DNA of 42,959 nucleotides from Flavobacterium sp. ZT3R18 (GCF_007097385.1 NZ_VJZS01000010.1:1-42959), one strand, 5' to 3'; numbered from the stretch's first letter, positions 1 through 8,777 are shown. Numbers and translations are program-made. Notes: generated by a model from the letters alone, not told the origin.

Positions 1-63
1 GTTTCAACGAATCCTACCCCAATTAATGAGCTAACCAAAGAAAAAACAGAGCTACATGTGTAA
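1..63 (+). CDS. Possible 3' end of a gene cut by the window edge
   Basis: An open frame runs from the first base to a TAA at 61-63 and would encode about 20 residues ending in ELTKEKTELHV. No domain can be recognised in so short a tail, and the open frame could be chance. The hairpin terminator at 211-250 is oriented suitably for a plus-strand gene ending here, which is the only contextual support. Confidence 0.2.
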   Translation, partial: VSTNPTPINELTKEKTELHV

Positions 64-210
64 AGGGGATAAGCAGTAGAATTAATTCGTGCTAATTAGT
101 GGAATTCGCGGCTGACTTTTTTTAATTTTAAAAATATGTGTTAAAACGTATAATTGTATTCGCTCATGCGTTTGTCCAGTTTTCCCAATCCTACAATCCG
201 TAAATAATAA

Positions 211-250
211 AAAAACCGCAAAATAAAGAGTACTTCACTTTGTGGTTTTT
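211..250 (+). terminator. Rho-independent terminator hairpin
   Basis: The arms AAAAACCGCAAA (211-222) and TTTGTGGTTTTT (239-250) pair over 12 positions with one G-U wobble and end in a T run. It could serve a plus-strand gene ending near position 63. The A-rich left side would let it act on the minus strand as well. Confidence 0.6.
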
Positions 251-302
251 GATTATAAAAAAGATTTTTTATTCGTGTGAATTCGTGACCCGAGCGATAG
301 CG

Positions 303-520
303 CAATATCATTAAGTTAAGCTTTTTTATGAGTGTTTTCAGTACTTAAGAGCTACTAGCGTTCTCATATTATGTGATTCCTCCTTTGTCGGAATGACAAA
401 ACAGAATAGTCTATATATGCAATATTACGCAAGTTTGTCATTCCGACGAAGGAGGAATCTCCGCAAGTAGCTCGACAACCCTAGTAAAATCAGTACTTTT
501 TCCTTAACTTAATGACATTG
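303..520. mobile_element. MITE-like palindromic insertion with 10-bp target duplication
   Basis: The outer arms (303-320 and 503-520) are 18 bp and match with one mismatch (CAATATCATTAAGTTAAG against CAATGTCATTAAGTTAAG). The inner arms (375-400 and 434-459) are 26 bp and also match with one mismatch; they contain GTCATTCCGACGAAGGAGGA. Shorter matches such as AGTACT and GAGCTACT also lie at mirrored positions between the inner and outer arms. The element is flanked by the direct repeat AGCGATAGCG at 293-302 and 521-530, as expected of a target-site duplication. It has no coding capacity, so it would be non-autonomous. The inference is a MITE; a transposase partner is not visible in this window. 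Confidence 0.65.
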
Positions 521-562
521 AGCGATAGCGAACTGGCGAAGCAAATTCGTGTTTGAATTATT

Positions 563-2422
563 TTAATCCTCTTCAATTTCAAATTCGGCGTCTTTTTCCC
601 AGATTTCCATTTCGCAGGGTTTGCAATTGAATTTTAGTTTGTATTCCAATTCTCCCTGTTTCAATACCAAAGGTTCTTTCAGTTTGGTTTCCATGCTGTC
701 TTTATGGTATTTTGGACATTTGGCCAACTCGTATTTGATGCAATATTTGGTGGTCATTACTCGTGATTTCCCTGGATCCCATTGCAATTCAAATGCTTTC
801 TCAATTTCAGTCACACCATGTCGCTCATAAAACTTACGGGCCAATTTATTGGAAACATTGTACATGAAATCCAATTTTTCAACAGGATAGGGATGGCTTG
901 TTTTTTCAATTTTACGTTCTTCACGTTTGTAATTTTTCAAACGAGTTTCGGATAGTTGATCGTAAATGGTTCTGCGCATTTCATTGATTTTAGAAATAGG
1001 TAAAAACCAATTATCCGAAAACTGAACCGTTATTTCATCGGCTAGGTAAGGAGTGAAACCTGTTTTGCCTAATTGAACTTTGATGTTCTCCTCGATAGAT
1101 TGATTGTTTTTGGTTTGTTCTTTTGGGTGAACCAAATGAACGGTACTCACATTACCATCTTCATCAGTAGCAAGCAATTCAAAACCAGTTTCGTTTTCAA
1201 ACAATAATAAAGAAGTGCTTATTTTTCGAACAGCGCTATCTTCACGTTCTACGATTTTGATAAAAGCAGCGTCATTGTTACGGTATATAAAAGTACCCGC
1301 TGCAAGTTCTTTCAGTACATTTGGATAGGCTAAACCATTCTCTACTTTATTGACGTAAATACCATCGGCTTCGTTATTCTCATTGATATAGCACAGACCG
1401 TCACCATTGTTTAATACATGTCCGTTTTCGATTTCGTATGCGTTTCCAACGGTTCGGATTAATTTACCAATGTATTGGCCTTTTGATTTTGGACTTTCCC
1501 AAGAACCAATAGTGTTGTGACGTTCATTTACAAAATAATCGGTATACCCACGGTTAAACGTACGATTCAAAGCCGAATCGAAAGTATAGGTACATTTCCC
1601 AGAGGAAGCTTTGGTATAGTTGTCATTTTCTGCTAGAAAGGCATCCAATTTTTGTCTAAGGAATGAAACATTGTTTTTTACATAGACTATATCTTTCAAA
1701 CGACCTTCGATTTTGAAGGAACAAACACCTGCTTCCACTAAATTTGGAATTTGGTTTGAAACATCAAAATCTTTGATAGAAAGTAAGTGACTGTTTTTGA
1801 TCAATGTTTCGCCATGACCATCAATCAGGTTGTATGGTAAACGGCAGTTTTGGGCACAAGAACCACGATTGGCAGAACGCTCTCCATTGGCAACACTCAT
1901 ATAACAATTTCCGCTGAAAGAAACGCATAACGCACCGGTTACAAAGAATTCCAGTTCCACATCGGTTGCGGTACTGATTTCTTTGATTTGGTGTAAGTTC
2001 AATTCACGAGCCAATACCACACGTTTGATTCCGGCATCAGCCAAAAACTTCATTTTGTCGGCATCTCTGTTGTTGGCTTGTGTACTGGCGTGTAAAATGA
2101 TAGGAGGTAAGTCCATTTCCATAATAGCCATATCTTGAATGATCAGCGCATCCACACCTATGTCATATAATTTCCAAATCAGCTGACGGCAGGTTTCCAA
2201 TTCATTGTCGTAAAGAATGGTATTGAGAACCACAAAAACTGGAACATTGTATAAATGGGCGTATTGTACCAAGGCAGCAACATCCTCAATAGAGTTGGTG
2301 GCATTGGAGCGTGCACCAAATTGGGGAGCACCAACATAAACGGCATCGGCACCACTGTTAATGGCTGCTATACCGTGAATTAAATCTTTTGCGGGCGCTA
2401 ATATTTCTACTTTCTTCTTCAT
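563..2422 (-). CDS. U32 family peptidase / RlhA-like protein
   Basis: This is a 619-residue member of the U32 (collagenase-like) family. The N-terminal TIM-barrel begins with EILAPAKD and GADAVYVG. The family signature ELEFFVTGALCVSFSGNCYMS lies near residues 155-175 and is followed by the cysteine-rich GSCAQNCRLPY. Further Cys pairs near the C terminus (CIKYELAKCP, CKPCE) fit a long member of the family. E. coli RlhA (YdcP), which hydroxylates 23S rRNA C2501, has similar length and layout, so an RNA-modifying role is as likely as proteolysis; the sequence alone does not decide. The gene appears monocistronic. The ATG at 2422 starts MKKKVEILAP, which fits the family start. Confidence 0.85.
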   Translation of the reverse strand: MKKKVEILAPAKDLIHGIAAINSGADAVYVGAPQFGARSNATNSIEDVAALVQYAHLYNVPVFVVLNTILYDNELETCRQLIWKLYDIGVDALIIQDMAIMEMDLPPIILHASTQANNRDADKMKFLADAGIKRVVLARELNLHQIKEISTATDVELEFFVTGALCVSFSGNCYMSVANGERSANRGSCAQNCRLPYNLIDGHGETLIKNSHLLSIKDFDVSNQIPNLVEAGVCSFKIEGRLKDIVYVKNNVSFLRQKLDAFLAENDNYTKASSGKCTYTFDSALNRTFNRGYTDYFVNERHNTIGSWESPKSKGQYIGKLIRTVGNAYEIENGHVLNNGDGLCYINENNEADGIYVNKVENGLAYPNVLKELAAGTFIYRNNDAAFIKIVEREDSAVRKISTSLLLFENETGFELLATDEDGNVSTVHLVHPKEQTKNNQSIEENIKVQLGKTGFTPYLADEITVQFSDNWFLPISKINEMRRTIYDQLSETRLKNYKREERKIEKTSHPYPVEKLDFMYNVSNKLARKFYERHGVTEIEKAFELQWDPGKSRVMTTKYCIKYELAKCPKYHKDSMETKLKEPLVLKQGELEYKLKFNCKPCEMEIWEKDAEFEIEED

Positions 2423-2717
2423 CTGTAGAGGATCATTTTATAATTTCTAAAAGGAGGTTTAATTGTGTTTTTCACAAAAAGCACGCAAAGTTCTTATAAA
2501 TAATCTGATATTTCAAAACCCAGAAAGATTTTTTTTGAGTTGAATGTGAAAAAGATGGATTTTATGACAAAGGAAAAAGAGACAATGTCATTGTGATTGG
2601 ATTGACTTAAACGTATTGAATTTACTTATAGGTACTCAGTTAGTTTTTAGTTTGTAAATAATTTACAAATTATGTAAATTATTTGCTTTTTTTGTGAATT
2701 TTGATGTAACTTGCACT

Positions 2718-3185
2718 ATGCAGAAAATTACTCATTCACAAACTTTATTAAAAAAAGATATTCTCATTGAGCTAGTTACTGCTGAAGATTATAAAATAAT
2801 AACGAAGACAAAATATTTTTTTGATTGGAAAACAGAGAAAGGGAACTGGGTCTATAAATTGAGATTAAATGATAGTGAAGAAATTTTAGGTTTAATCTCG
2901 CTTGAAAATTTTGAAAGTGAAGATCGAATACAAATAAATTTACTGGCTGTATCTAAAGAAAACCGAGGAGCTAAAAAAATATATGATGGAATAACAGAGA
3001 ATTTAATAGTTTTTGCTTGTCGGGAAGCAGTAAGGTTATACGCAGAGAATGCTTGTGTGTCTTTGATTCCAAAAACCGAATTAAAGATTCATTACATTAA
3101 AAAATATGGTATGATTGATGCGGGTAAACAGGTTTTTTTAGAAGGAATTGCATTGTACAAATTATTAAAAAGGAATGAAATATGA
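2718..3185 (+). CDS. GNAT-like acetyltransferase, possible toxin of a two-gene module
   Basis: The protein has about 155 residues from the ATG at 2718; an in-frame GTG at 2694 would add eight. The centre (RIQINLLAVSKENRGAKK) resembles GNAT motif A, and the C-terminal part (SLIPKTELKIHYIKKYGM) resembles the last GNAT strands. The pantetheine-loop consensus is degenerate (ENRGAKK rather than RGxGxG/A), so catalytic activity is uncertain. The stop overlaps the start of the next gene by 4 bp (ATGA), which implies translational coupling. A small acetyltransferase coupled to a helix-turn-helix protein suggests a toxin-antitoxin pair. That is an inference from layout; a plain acetyltransferase operon is the alternative. 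Confidence 0.55.
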   Translation: MQKITHSQTLLKKDILIELVTAEDYKIITKTKYFFDWKTEKGNWVYKLRLNDSEEILGLISLENFESEDRIQINLLAVSKENRGAKKIYDGITENLIVFACREAVRLYAENACVSLIPKTELKIHYIKKYGMIDAGKQVFLEGIALYKLLKRNEI

Positions 3186-3703
3186 AAATGGATAATTTAG
3201 ATAAAAAGTATACTAAAGAAGAACAAGCTGAAGCATTTGTTTTTAGAAATGAACTTTCTGAAGAAGAAAAAGTTGAAGCTTCTGACGAGTTAATTTTGGC
3301 ACGTAAAAAGACTAAAAACCAACTAAATGACAATCAAATAGTATATGCGAAGGTATTGCAGTTGCGTTTTCAAATGGAGGATTATATTAGATCAAACAGT
3401 TATAATAAAGATTTTTCCTTTGCATTTTTTTTGAGAAAATATATCCGATTGAGTTATAAAATCAATAAGGATTTTGCTAAAGATATTCAACTAGCAGAAA
3501 CAGAATTAAGTTCTATTTTAAACAAAGGCAGGACACCGAATAGAAAAACTTTTGTTCGTTTAGAATTGCATTCCAACAATGCTATTCCTGCAATTAGTTG
3601 GTATAAAGTTCTCGAAAAAGAAAAAGAACATGAGTTACAGACGGATAAAGTACTAAGAGAAAAGGAAGATAAACATGTTAAAAATCGTTTGGTTTTTATT
3701 TAG
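3182..3703 (+). CDS. Helix-turn-helix-like protein, possible antitoxin
   Basis: This 173-residue protein starts in the ATGA overlap with the GNAT-like gene. Its first 60 residues are acidic and charged (EEQAEAF, LSEEEKVEASDE), as in a flexible antitoxin region. Residues 81-128 (LRKYIRLSYKINKDFAKDIQLAETELSSILN and onward) match the pattern of an XRE-type helix-turn-helix, including the KGRTPN turn. The C terminus is very basic and acidic (EKEKEHEL to KEDKHVKNRL). No catalytic motif is visible. The pairing and coupling suggest an autoregulating antitoxin, but no operator palindrome was identified upstream. A terminator follows 40 bp downstream. Confidence 0.6.
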   Translation: MKMDNLDKKYTKEEQAEAFVFRNELSEEEKVEASDELILARKKTKNQLNDNQIVYAKVLQLRFQMEDYIRSNSYNKDFSFAFFLRKYIRLSYKINKDFAKDIQLAETELSSILNKGRTPNRKTFVRLELHSNNAIPAISWYKVLEKEKEHELQTDKVLREKEDKHVKNRLVFI

Positions 3704-3742
3704 AGTTTTTTTAAAATTACATTTCCGATTATTGTTTATGTC

Positions 3743-3780
3743 TATAAAAGCCCCGAATATTTTAAATTAGGGGCTTTATA
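3743..3780 (+). terminator. Terminator after the GNAT/HTH pair
   Basis: The hairpin has arms TATAAAAGCCCC and GGGGCTTTATA (one bulged A) around an AT-rich loop. It lies 40 bp after the stop at 3703. It can also end minus-strand transcripts coming from the class D gene at 3804. Confidence 0.75.
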
Positions 3781-3803
3781 TTTTACTGTTTAGTAGTAGT
3801 TTT

Positions 3804-4625
3804 TTATTCAATCAACTTCAATTTCCTAAACGCTTCTTTGGTTGCATTCATTCGAATCGCAGGGAATTGATCCATCGTAGCATTTTTCATCGCTACATTT
3901 GTCGCAAAAAAGTAAACCGAATTCTTCGTTTCCAAATAGCCCACTAACCAACCATTATCCATTTCATTTCGCATTCCCCAACCCGTTTTCCCGCTTAAAG
4001 TATAGCTTTCGATTTTCTCGATTAACATAATGTCTTTCATAATGTTTTCGGTTCGTTTAGAAATGGGTAATTTGGAGAAATACAATCTTTCGAGAAAGTC
4101 AATTTGTTGCATTTGAGAAATTTTTGATTTTCCTTGTAACCAAAAATTATCAATCGTTAAAGTATCGAAAACCATTCCGGGATAATTCAATTTCTTTATA
4201 TAGTTTTTCATTCGTTTAACTCCAATTTTTCGCGCCACTTCTTGATAACAAGGAACACAGGAAACTTGGAACGCTTTTTTGAAAGTCAGATCCTGTTCCC
4301 ACTTTTTGAACTTTCGTTTTTCTCCGTTCCATTTAAAAATGACCGAATCGTTTCGGATTACTCCCGTTTCTAAGGCGATAATTGAATTTGGAATTTTAAA
4401 AGTGGATGCTGGAATGATTCCCATTTTTGCCCAAGCAAAATCATTCGAATAATAGGTTTTGTCTTTTAGATCGTAAATTAAAATCGCTCCTTTAACTTTC
4501 AGGCTATCTAAAATAGTTCCAAATTCGGGTTTTAAGGTTTCGCACGTTTTTTTGTTTTTTATCTGGCCTTGCACATTTAGATTTGAAAATAATGTCAGAC
4601 TAAAAAGGATTATTGTTTTTCTCAT
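3804..4625 (-). CDS. Class D (OXA-type) beta-lactamase family protein
   Basis: The protein has 273 residues with an N-terminal signal peptide of about 20 residues (MRKTIILFSLTLFSNLNVQG). The class D motifs are present: STFK (74-77, nucleophile Ser74 and carbamylatable Lys77), SCV (122-124) and SGKTGWG (KTG at 213-215). The NFWLQG segment near 160 corresponds to the conserved omega-loop Trp. The YGN box is altered to YPG (148-150), which may change substrate range. The family hydrolyses beta-lactams by an acyl-enzyme mechanism in the periplasm. The gene follows another serine beta-lactamase-fold gene by 25 bp and is probably cotranscribed with it. No IS or integron is nearby, so it looks chromosomal and intrinsic rather than recently mobilised. 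Confidence 0.9.
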   Translation of the reverse strand: MRKTIILFSLTLFSNLNVQGQIKNKKTCETLKPEFGTILDSLKVKGAILIYDLKDKTYYSNDFAWAKMGIIPASTFKIPNSIIALETGVIRNDSVIFKWNGEKRKFKKWEQDLTFKKAFQVSCVPCYQEVARKIGVKRMKNYIKKLNYPGMVFDTLTIDNFWLQGKSKISQMQQIDFLERLYFSKLPISKRTENIMKDIMLIEKIESYTLSGKTGWGMRNEMDNGWLVGYLETKNSVYFFATNVAMKNATMDQFPAIRMNATKEAFRKLKLIE

Positions 4626-4650
4626 TTTTAATTATGGTTTCTTTGCTTAT

Positions 4651-5700
4651 TTATTGCATAAGCTCACTATTCATTACTATTTTTTTGATTTCTATTTCAA
4701 AATAGTAACCCAATTCCATCTTTTCATTCATTTGGTTTTCCAATACTACGATGGTAACATCTTTACCGGTAAAGTATAAGTTTGTAGAAAGGAAACCATT
4801 TCCCATTCCAGTATGACCAAGGTATTTTATAGGTTCGTTATCAATAATTCTGATTCCATATCCATAACCCACTTTTTCTTTGCCAAAGACATCATGTTGT
4901 GCCGTAATGGAATAACGGGTCATCAGTTTATAGCTTTCCGGTTTTAGAATTTTCCCTTTGTGTAGGTTATTGTCCCAAATAGTCAAATCGTTTACAGTAG
5001 AAATTATACCATCAGCAGATAAATTTTCGGAATTGATTAACTTGTTTTCAAGCACTTTAAACGTATTGTTGCTGTTTAAATATCCTGATACAAGATTTTG
5101 ATTATTGTCTTTTTCAAAACAAAATGTATTTTTCATTTTGAGTTCTTTAAACAATTCATTTGCTACTTCAGAATACGCTCTTTTAGTAGAAAATTCAACT
5201 ATCTTTCCCAGTAATGTAAATGCAGTGTTTCCGTATTTGAAATCGGTACCTGGTTTGAAAAGTAATGTTTTATCCAAATCCTCTGGAATTCCCGCAGTGA
5301 AATTCAACAATTGATGTACTGTAACGGTATCTGCCCAAGTTTGGGTTAAGTTGGGTAAGTATTTTTTTATAGGTGACTGTAAATCAATTTTCCCTTTCTC
5401 CACTTCTTTTAGAATCAAGACAGCAGTTACTTGTTTGCTGTTTGACATGATCTCAAATTGGTCATCGATTTTCAACGTCAACTTATTCTCAAAATTGGAA
5501 TATCCGTATGCTTTTGAGTATTTTGATTTTCCGTTTTGTGCAATCAGAATTGTTCCGTTGAATTGTCTAACATTAGTTGTTTTGATTAAACTGTCAATTT
5601 TCGCGGTATAGTCATCCTCTTTTTTTTGACTAAAAGAGTGGCAACTTGTCAATAAGAATAAAAAAGTAATGTAGTAAGTAATTTTGAAATAGTGATTCAT
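4651..5700 (-). CDS. Serine hydrolase, beta-lactamase class C / PBP4*-like lipoprotein
   Basis: The protein has 349 residues. An N-terminal hydrophobic segment ends in the lipobox LTSC (Cys20), so it is probably a lipoprotein. The motifs are SNSK (86-89, the SxxK nucleophile and base), YGN (156-158, YxN) and HTG (296-298, in place of KTG). This is the pattern of the broad class C-like family, which includes peptidases, esterases and lactamases. HTG in place of KTG is more typical of hydrolases and esterases than of true AmpC. It lies upstream of the class D gene with a 25-bp gap, so the two are likely one transcript. The physiological substrate cannot be assigned. Confidence 0.85.
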   Translation of the reverse strand: MNHYFKITYYITFLFLLTSCHSFSQKKEDDYTAKIDSLIKTTNVRQFNGTILIAQNGKSKYSKAYGYSNFENKLTLKIDDQFEIMSNSKQVTAVLILKEVEKGKIDLQSPIKKYLPNLTQTWADTVTVHQLLNFTAGIPEDLDKTLLFKPGTDFKYGNTAFTLLGKIVEFSTKRAYSEVANELFKELKMKNTFCFEKDNNQNLVSGYLNSNNTFKVLENKLINSENLSADGIISTVNDLTIWDNNLHKGKILKPESYKLMTRYSITAQHDVFGKEKVGYGYGIRIIDNEPIKYLGHTGMGNGFLSTNLYFTGKDVTIVVLENQMNEKMELGYYFEIEIKKIVMNSELMQ

Positions 5701-5765
5701 TTGTAATGGTTAATTTATTTCTGTTTGTTCACAAAGGATTGTCGTGAAATTGTGAATTCCCTGGT

Positions 5766-6389
5766 TTATTTTTTTCTCCCTACAAATCGTATTACAGAAC
5801 CTTTTCCGTTATGAAACAGACCTTCGTTCAATTCAATTTCTTTTTCTGTTAATTCTATAATTTCATAATTCGAAAAGTCCGACTTTATTTCATCAATTGA
5901 GAATAACGATTCTGTATCTTTTGGTCCGCCTACTTTTTCGTTTTTAGAAATATAATCGATGTGTTTTTTACTAAATGCTTCAAAGATTACTATCCCGTTT
6001 TTTTGCAAGTATTTGTCAAGGGTCTTGTGGTAATGAAATTTTATGTCTGCTGGAAAGTGTGCATAAATTAGTGCAATTGCATCAAATTGTTCGGTTCTAT
6101 AATCCAATGTATGCAATTCGCCAACTTGATAATCAATTGTTACATGATTAGTCTCAGCAAGTTGAAATGCTTTGTTTTTTCCTTCAATGCTTATGTCAAA
6201 CGCTGAAACTGTCCATCCTAGTTTTGCAGCAAAAATGGCATTGCGACCTTCACCTTCCGCAGGGAAAAGGATTGTCCCAACAGTTAATTTTTCTAATTGC
6301 TCTTTTAAATAGTTATTAGGTTGTTCGCCATAAGCAAACTCTTCATTGCTATATCTATCATTCCACCTTTCAGTCCAAGTGTCCTTCAT
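5766..6389 (-). CDS. Class I SAM-dependent methyltransferase (TehB-like)
   Basis: The protein has 207 residues. The N terminus [21 protein letters not shown] is typical of TehB/thiopurine-type small methyltransferases. Motif I is [19 protein letters not shown] and the acidic residue of motif II follows in [19 protein letters not shown] is motif IV. The substrate is not predictable; relatives methylate tellurite, thiols or small molecules. The gene is 65 bp upstream of the class C-like gene on the same strand, so it could be the first gene of a three-gene unit. Confidence 0.8.
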   Translation of the reverse strand: MKDTWTERWNDRYSNEEFAYGEQPNNYLKEQLEKLTVGTILFPAEGEGRNAIFAAKLGWTVSAFDISIEGKNKAFQLAETNHVTIDYQVGELHTLDYRTEQFDAIALIYAHFPADIKFHYHKTLDKYLQKNGIVIFEAFSKKHIDYISKNEKVGGPKDTESLFSIDEIKSDFSNYEIIELTEKEIELNEGLFHNGKGSVIRFVGRKK

Positions 6390-6796
6390 ACTTTGTTATA
6401 TTAATTGTCTTTGTTAAATTATTGCCGCTCCAGATAGTAGTATGCCTTTTGCATTTTTTGAATGTTATTGAAAAAGATAAAAGTAATAAAAGTCTCCTGA
6501 TTTTTCACTTGAAGTCTTTTATTAATTCGATTTATTTTTATTTTTTTCACTTGAAGATTTGTATTTCTTACTCGGGGTATGTAATCAAATAGTAAGACTT
6601 TACTTTTATTGATTGTCGGGCTACTTGTGGAGATCCTTTCTTTAAGAAGGGAGTAGTCATTTTTTTTTGTAAACTCAGCTACTGTTTTACGGAAAAAGGA
6701 TTTCTATATAAAACAGCAAAAGCGATAAAAATCGAATTGACTTTTATCGCTTTTACGTTTTGTACGAGTATTTACGAAAAGAGAGATTAGAAAAAC
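6390..6796. other. 407-bp intergenic region without a gene
   Basis: No coding frame is convincing on either strand. The 14-mer TTTTTCACTTGAAG occurs twice (6501-6514 and 6543-6556), 42 bp apart, upstream of the methyltransferase start; the meaning is unknown. The hairpin at 6718-6754 lies at the right side. Confidence 0.5.
6718..6754 (-). terminator. Hairpin downstream of the small secreted protein
   Basis: The arms AAAAGCGATAAAA (6718-6730) and TTTTATCGCTTTT (6742-6754) are perfectly complementary over 13 bp. It lies 43 bp beyond the stop of the minus-strand gene at 6797, so it is the likely terminator for that gene. Confidence 0.7.
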
Positions 6797-7378
6797 TTAT
6801 TTTCTTCCCTCTACGATTGCCTTGTAGGTTTGGGTTTTCATTTCGATAAAATAATCCAAATAGGCTATTTGATACACAACAAAATCAGAGGCATATTTTT
6901 TCTTATCCAGAGTAGCAAATAAATTCAATCGTATTTGATCAATTTCTTTGTTGAATTGGATTTCGTCTAATTGCAATAGCGATTCGTAATCAAAATTCTC
7001 TTCGTTTTTGGCAAAATTAGTAGCAAATTCGTTCTCGATACCACCTTTTCCAGTAAACGCTAAAGTTTTTCCAGGATCTTTGGCATCAACAGTAATCTTT
7101 AAGTCATAACCATTGCTTAGGTATATTCCATTCGGAAATAAACTGGAACAATTACTTACATAATATTTATCCGCTTTTATATTCAAGGTATCTTTAAGTA
7201 TGCCGTCCTTGTTTACTTTAATTACTTTTTTGAAATTAGGTTTTTTGTACGATATGATCACTAAAGAATCGACTTCAAGGTTGGTGATTTTTACTTTAAG
7301 AGTTGCGTAGTCCTTGGTTTGGCTATTTGCGTTGAAAGCAAAAAGCAGTGCAGCTACGAATGGAAACAGATTTTTCAT
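6797..7378 (-). CDS. Small secreted protein resembling the N-terminal domain of TlpA-like proteins
   Basis: The protein has 193 residues with a clear signal peptide (MKNLFPFVAALLFAFNANSQ). The mature part is a beta-rich segment (VKITNLEVDSLVIISYKKP, NGYDLKITVDAKD, LAFTGKGGIENEFATNF) followed by helices. This resembles the N-terminal domain that precedes the thioredoxin domain in many Bacteroidota TlpA-family proteins. No CxxC motif or thioredoxin fold is present here, and no thioredoxin frame follows the stop, so it is a stand-alone domain or an old truncation. The function is unknown. Both neighbours are separated by intergenic gaps of about 400 bp or more. Confidence 0.7.
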   Translation of the reverse strand: MKNLFPFVAALLFAFNANSQTKDYATLKVKITNLEVDSLVIISYKKPNFKKVIKVNKDGILKDTLNIKADKYYVSNCSSLFPNGIYLSNGYDLKITVDAKDPGKTLAFTGKGGIENEFATNFAKNEENFDYESLLQLDEIQFNKEIDQIRLNLFATLDKKKYASDFVVYQIAYLDYFIEMKTQTYKAIVEGRK

Positions 7379-7645
7379 TTAAAATATTTGTTTTATTAAT
7401 TTGTCACAAAAATATTTTAATTCCCGATTCGTAATGTTAACCTAACGATAAGTTAATATTAATCAACGAAACATTTACTTAACATTGAAAAATTCATTGC
7501 TGATTAGGAGATTTACAATCGTGCCTATGCATTTTTCATTTATGCAGCTTTTTTGGTTTGAATTAGTTTTTCTAGGATTGTATGCGCTGTTATGGTGTTG
7601 AGGGTGTTTGATTGGTTTGGCTTTGATTCTAAAGGCGTTGTGAGT

Positions 7646-7760
7646 GCGTAAAGGATAGGAGTAAGCTACCGAAGTAGCACGGATAGCCTGACAGCATTAG
7701 AGAAAGGGGCTGAATACTCGCTGCTAAAAGTAAGCCACTTTCTCTAATGGGGTTACGCCC
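7646..7760 (-). repeat. Two-hairpin dispersed repeat, copy 1
   Basis: Read on the minus strand, it begins GGGCGTAACCCC (7749-7760). A long hairpin follows (7695-7711 against 7733-7749, 17 bp with one mismatch). Then come CTGTCAGGCT (7685-7694), a short hairpin with arms GCTAC/GTAGC (7665-7678), and the end ATCCTTTACGC (7646-7656). Copy 2 on the plus strand at 11695-11822 has the same order of blocks, with different stem sequences. The conserved ends with covarying stems suggest a structured repeat family. The rest of 7379-7645 shows no gene. Confidence 0.6.
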
Positions 7761-7856
7761 AAAAGAAGAATTTTGGAATTTGGAGTTTTATCTTTTGGGG
7801 TTTTATCTTTTGGAATTTGCTTTTGCTTTCGTACTTTTAGTCGAAAATACACGCTC

Positions 7857-8705
7857 ATGAATAGACCTATAGCGATTGATCGAAATGAAATCCTGAAACG
7901 ATACAAACCTATTGACCAGCATACACACAAAGGCATGCAGGGACATGCATTGCTGATAGGCGGGAGCTATGGCAAGATAGGGGCGATGTGCTTGGCTAGT
8001 AAAGCGGCGCTGAAAACAGGCTGTGGATTGGTAACTGCTTTTGTGCCGCAATGTGGATACGAAATTATGCAAATCTCCATTCCAGAAGTGATGGTGGTAA
8101 CGGATGATCATGATAAATACCTTTCGGAGATTACTTTTCATTTGGAGCCCAATGCGATAGGAATTGGCCCAGGAATGGGACAGAAAATGGCAACCCAAAA
8201 GGCACTTCATGATTTTTTGTCGAATACTAGTCTTCCGCTGGTTATCGATGCCGATGCGTTGAATATTTTGTCCCATAATCCGTCTTGGGTGGCGTTGATT
8301 TCTCCCAGAACTGTTTTGACTCCGCATCCCAAAGAACTGGAACGATTAATAGGGAAATGGCAGACGGAAGAAGAGATGTTTAGTAAATCGGTTATTTTTT
8401 CGCTAGTCAATCAGGTCGTTATTGTGATGAAAGGGGCTCCAACTTATATTATTGATGGAGACACTATTTATGTAAATACTACAGGAAATGCGGCGTTGGC
8501 TACTGCCGGAAGTGGGGATGTCCTGACGGGAATGATTACGAGCCTTCTGGCGCAATCCTATAAACCTATTGATGCGGCAATATTGGGGGTGTATCTCCAC
8601 GGATTGACCGCCGATATCGCTCTGCCCGAAACAGGTTATCAGTCTTTTATCGCTTCATCTATTATTGAAAATATTGGGAAGGCGTATTTGAGTTTGGGAG
8701 GTTGA
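7857..8705 (+). CDS. nnrD: ADP/ATP-dependent NAD(P)H-hydrate dehydratase
   Basis: The 282-residue protein from the ATG at 7857 repairs hydrated NADH/NADPH (the S epimer of NAD(P)HX) using ADP or ATP. It belongs to the YjeF C-terminal (ribokinase-like) family. Visible motifs are [46 protein letters not shown] and [18 protein letters not shown], which carries the catalytic Asp in GSGDVL. A longer in-frame start at 7773 would add 28 residues outside the family alignment ([12 protein letters not shown]) encoded by a short tandem repeat, so it is rejected. The N-terminal epimerase domain (NnrE), fused to it in many bacteria, is absent; an epimerase would have to be encoded elsewhere. Confidence 0.9.
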   Translation: MNRPIAIDRNEILKRYKPIDQHTHKGMQGHALLIGGSYGKIGAMCLASKAALKTGCGLVTAFVPQCGYEIMQISIPEVMVVTDDHDKYLSEITFHLEPNAIGIGPGMGQKMATQKALHDFLSNTSLPLVIDADALNILSHNPSWVALISPRTVLTPHPKELERLIGKWQTEEEMFSKSVIFSLVNQVVIVMKGAPTYIIDGDTIYVNTTGNAALATAGSGDVLTGMITSLLAQSYKPIDAAILGVYLHGLTADIALPETGYQSFIASSIIENIGKAYLSLGG

Positions 8706-8726
8706 GGGGTTTGAAAAGGTTAAGGG

Positions 8727-8770
8727 TTTAGAAAGTTTAGGAGTTTAGAAAGTTTAGGAGTTTAGAAAGG
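8727..8770. repeat. 17-bp tandem repeat, about 2.6 units
   Basis: The unit TTTAGAAAGTTTAGGAG occurs at 8727-8743 and 8744-8760, with a partial third copy at 8761-8770. It fills the gap between the converging nnrD and flavoprotein genes. It may vary in copy number between strains. Confidence 0.8.
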
Positions 8771-8777
8771 TTTAAAA

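Noticed and set aside
7773..7856. N-terminal extension of nnrD from an earlier ATG
   Set aside because: The added residues ([12 protein letters not shown]) come from a short tandem repeat, do not fit the family, and the ATG at 7857 gives the usual length.
8727..8770. CRISPR-like array
   Set aside because: The 17-bp units are directly adjacent with no spacers, and no cas genes are in the window.
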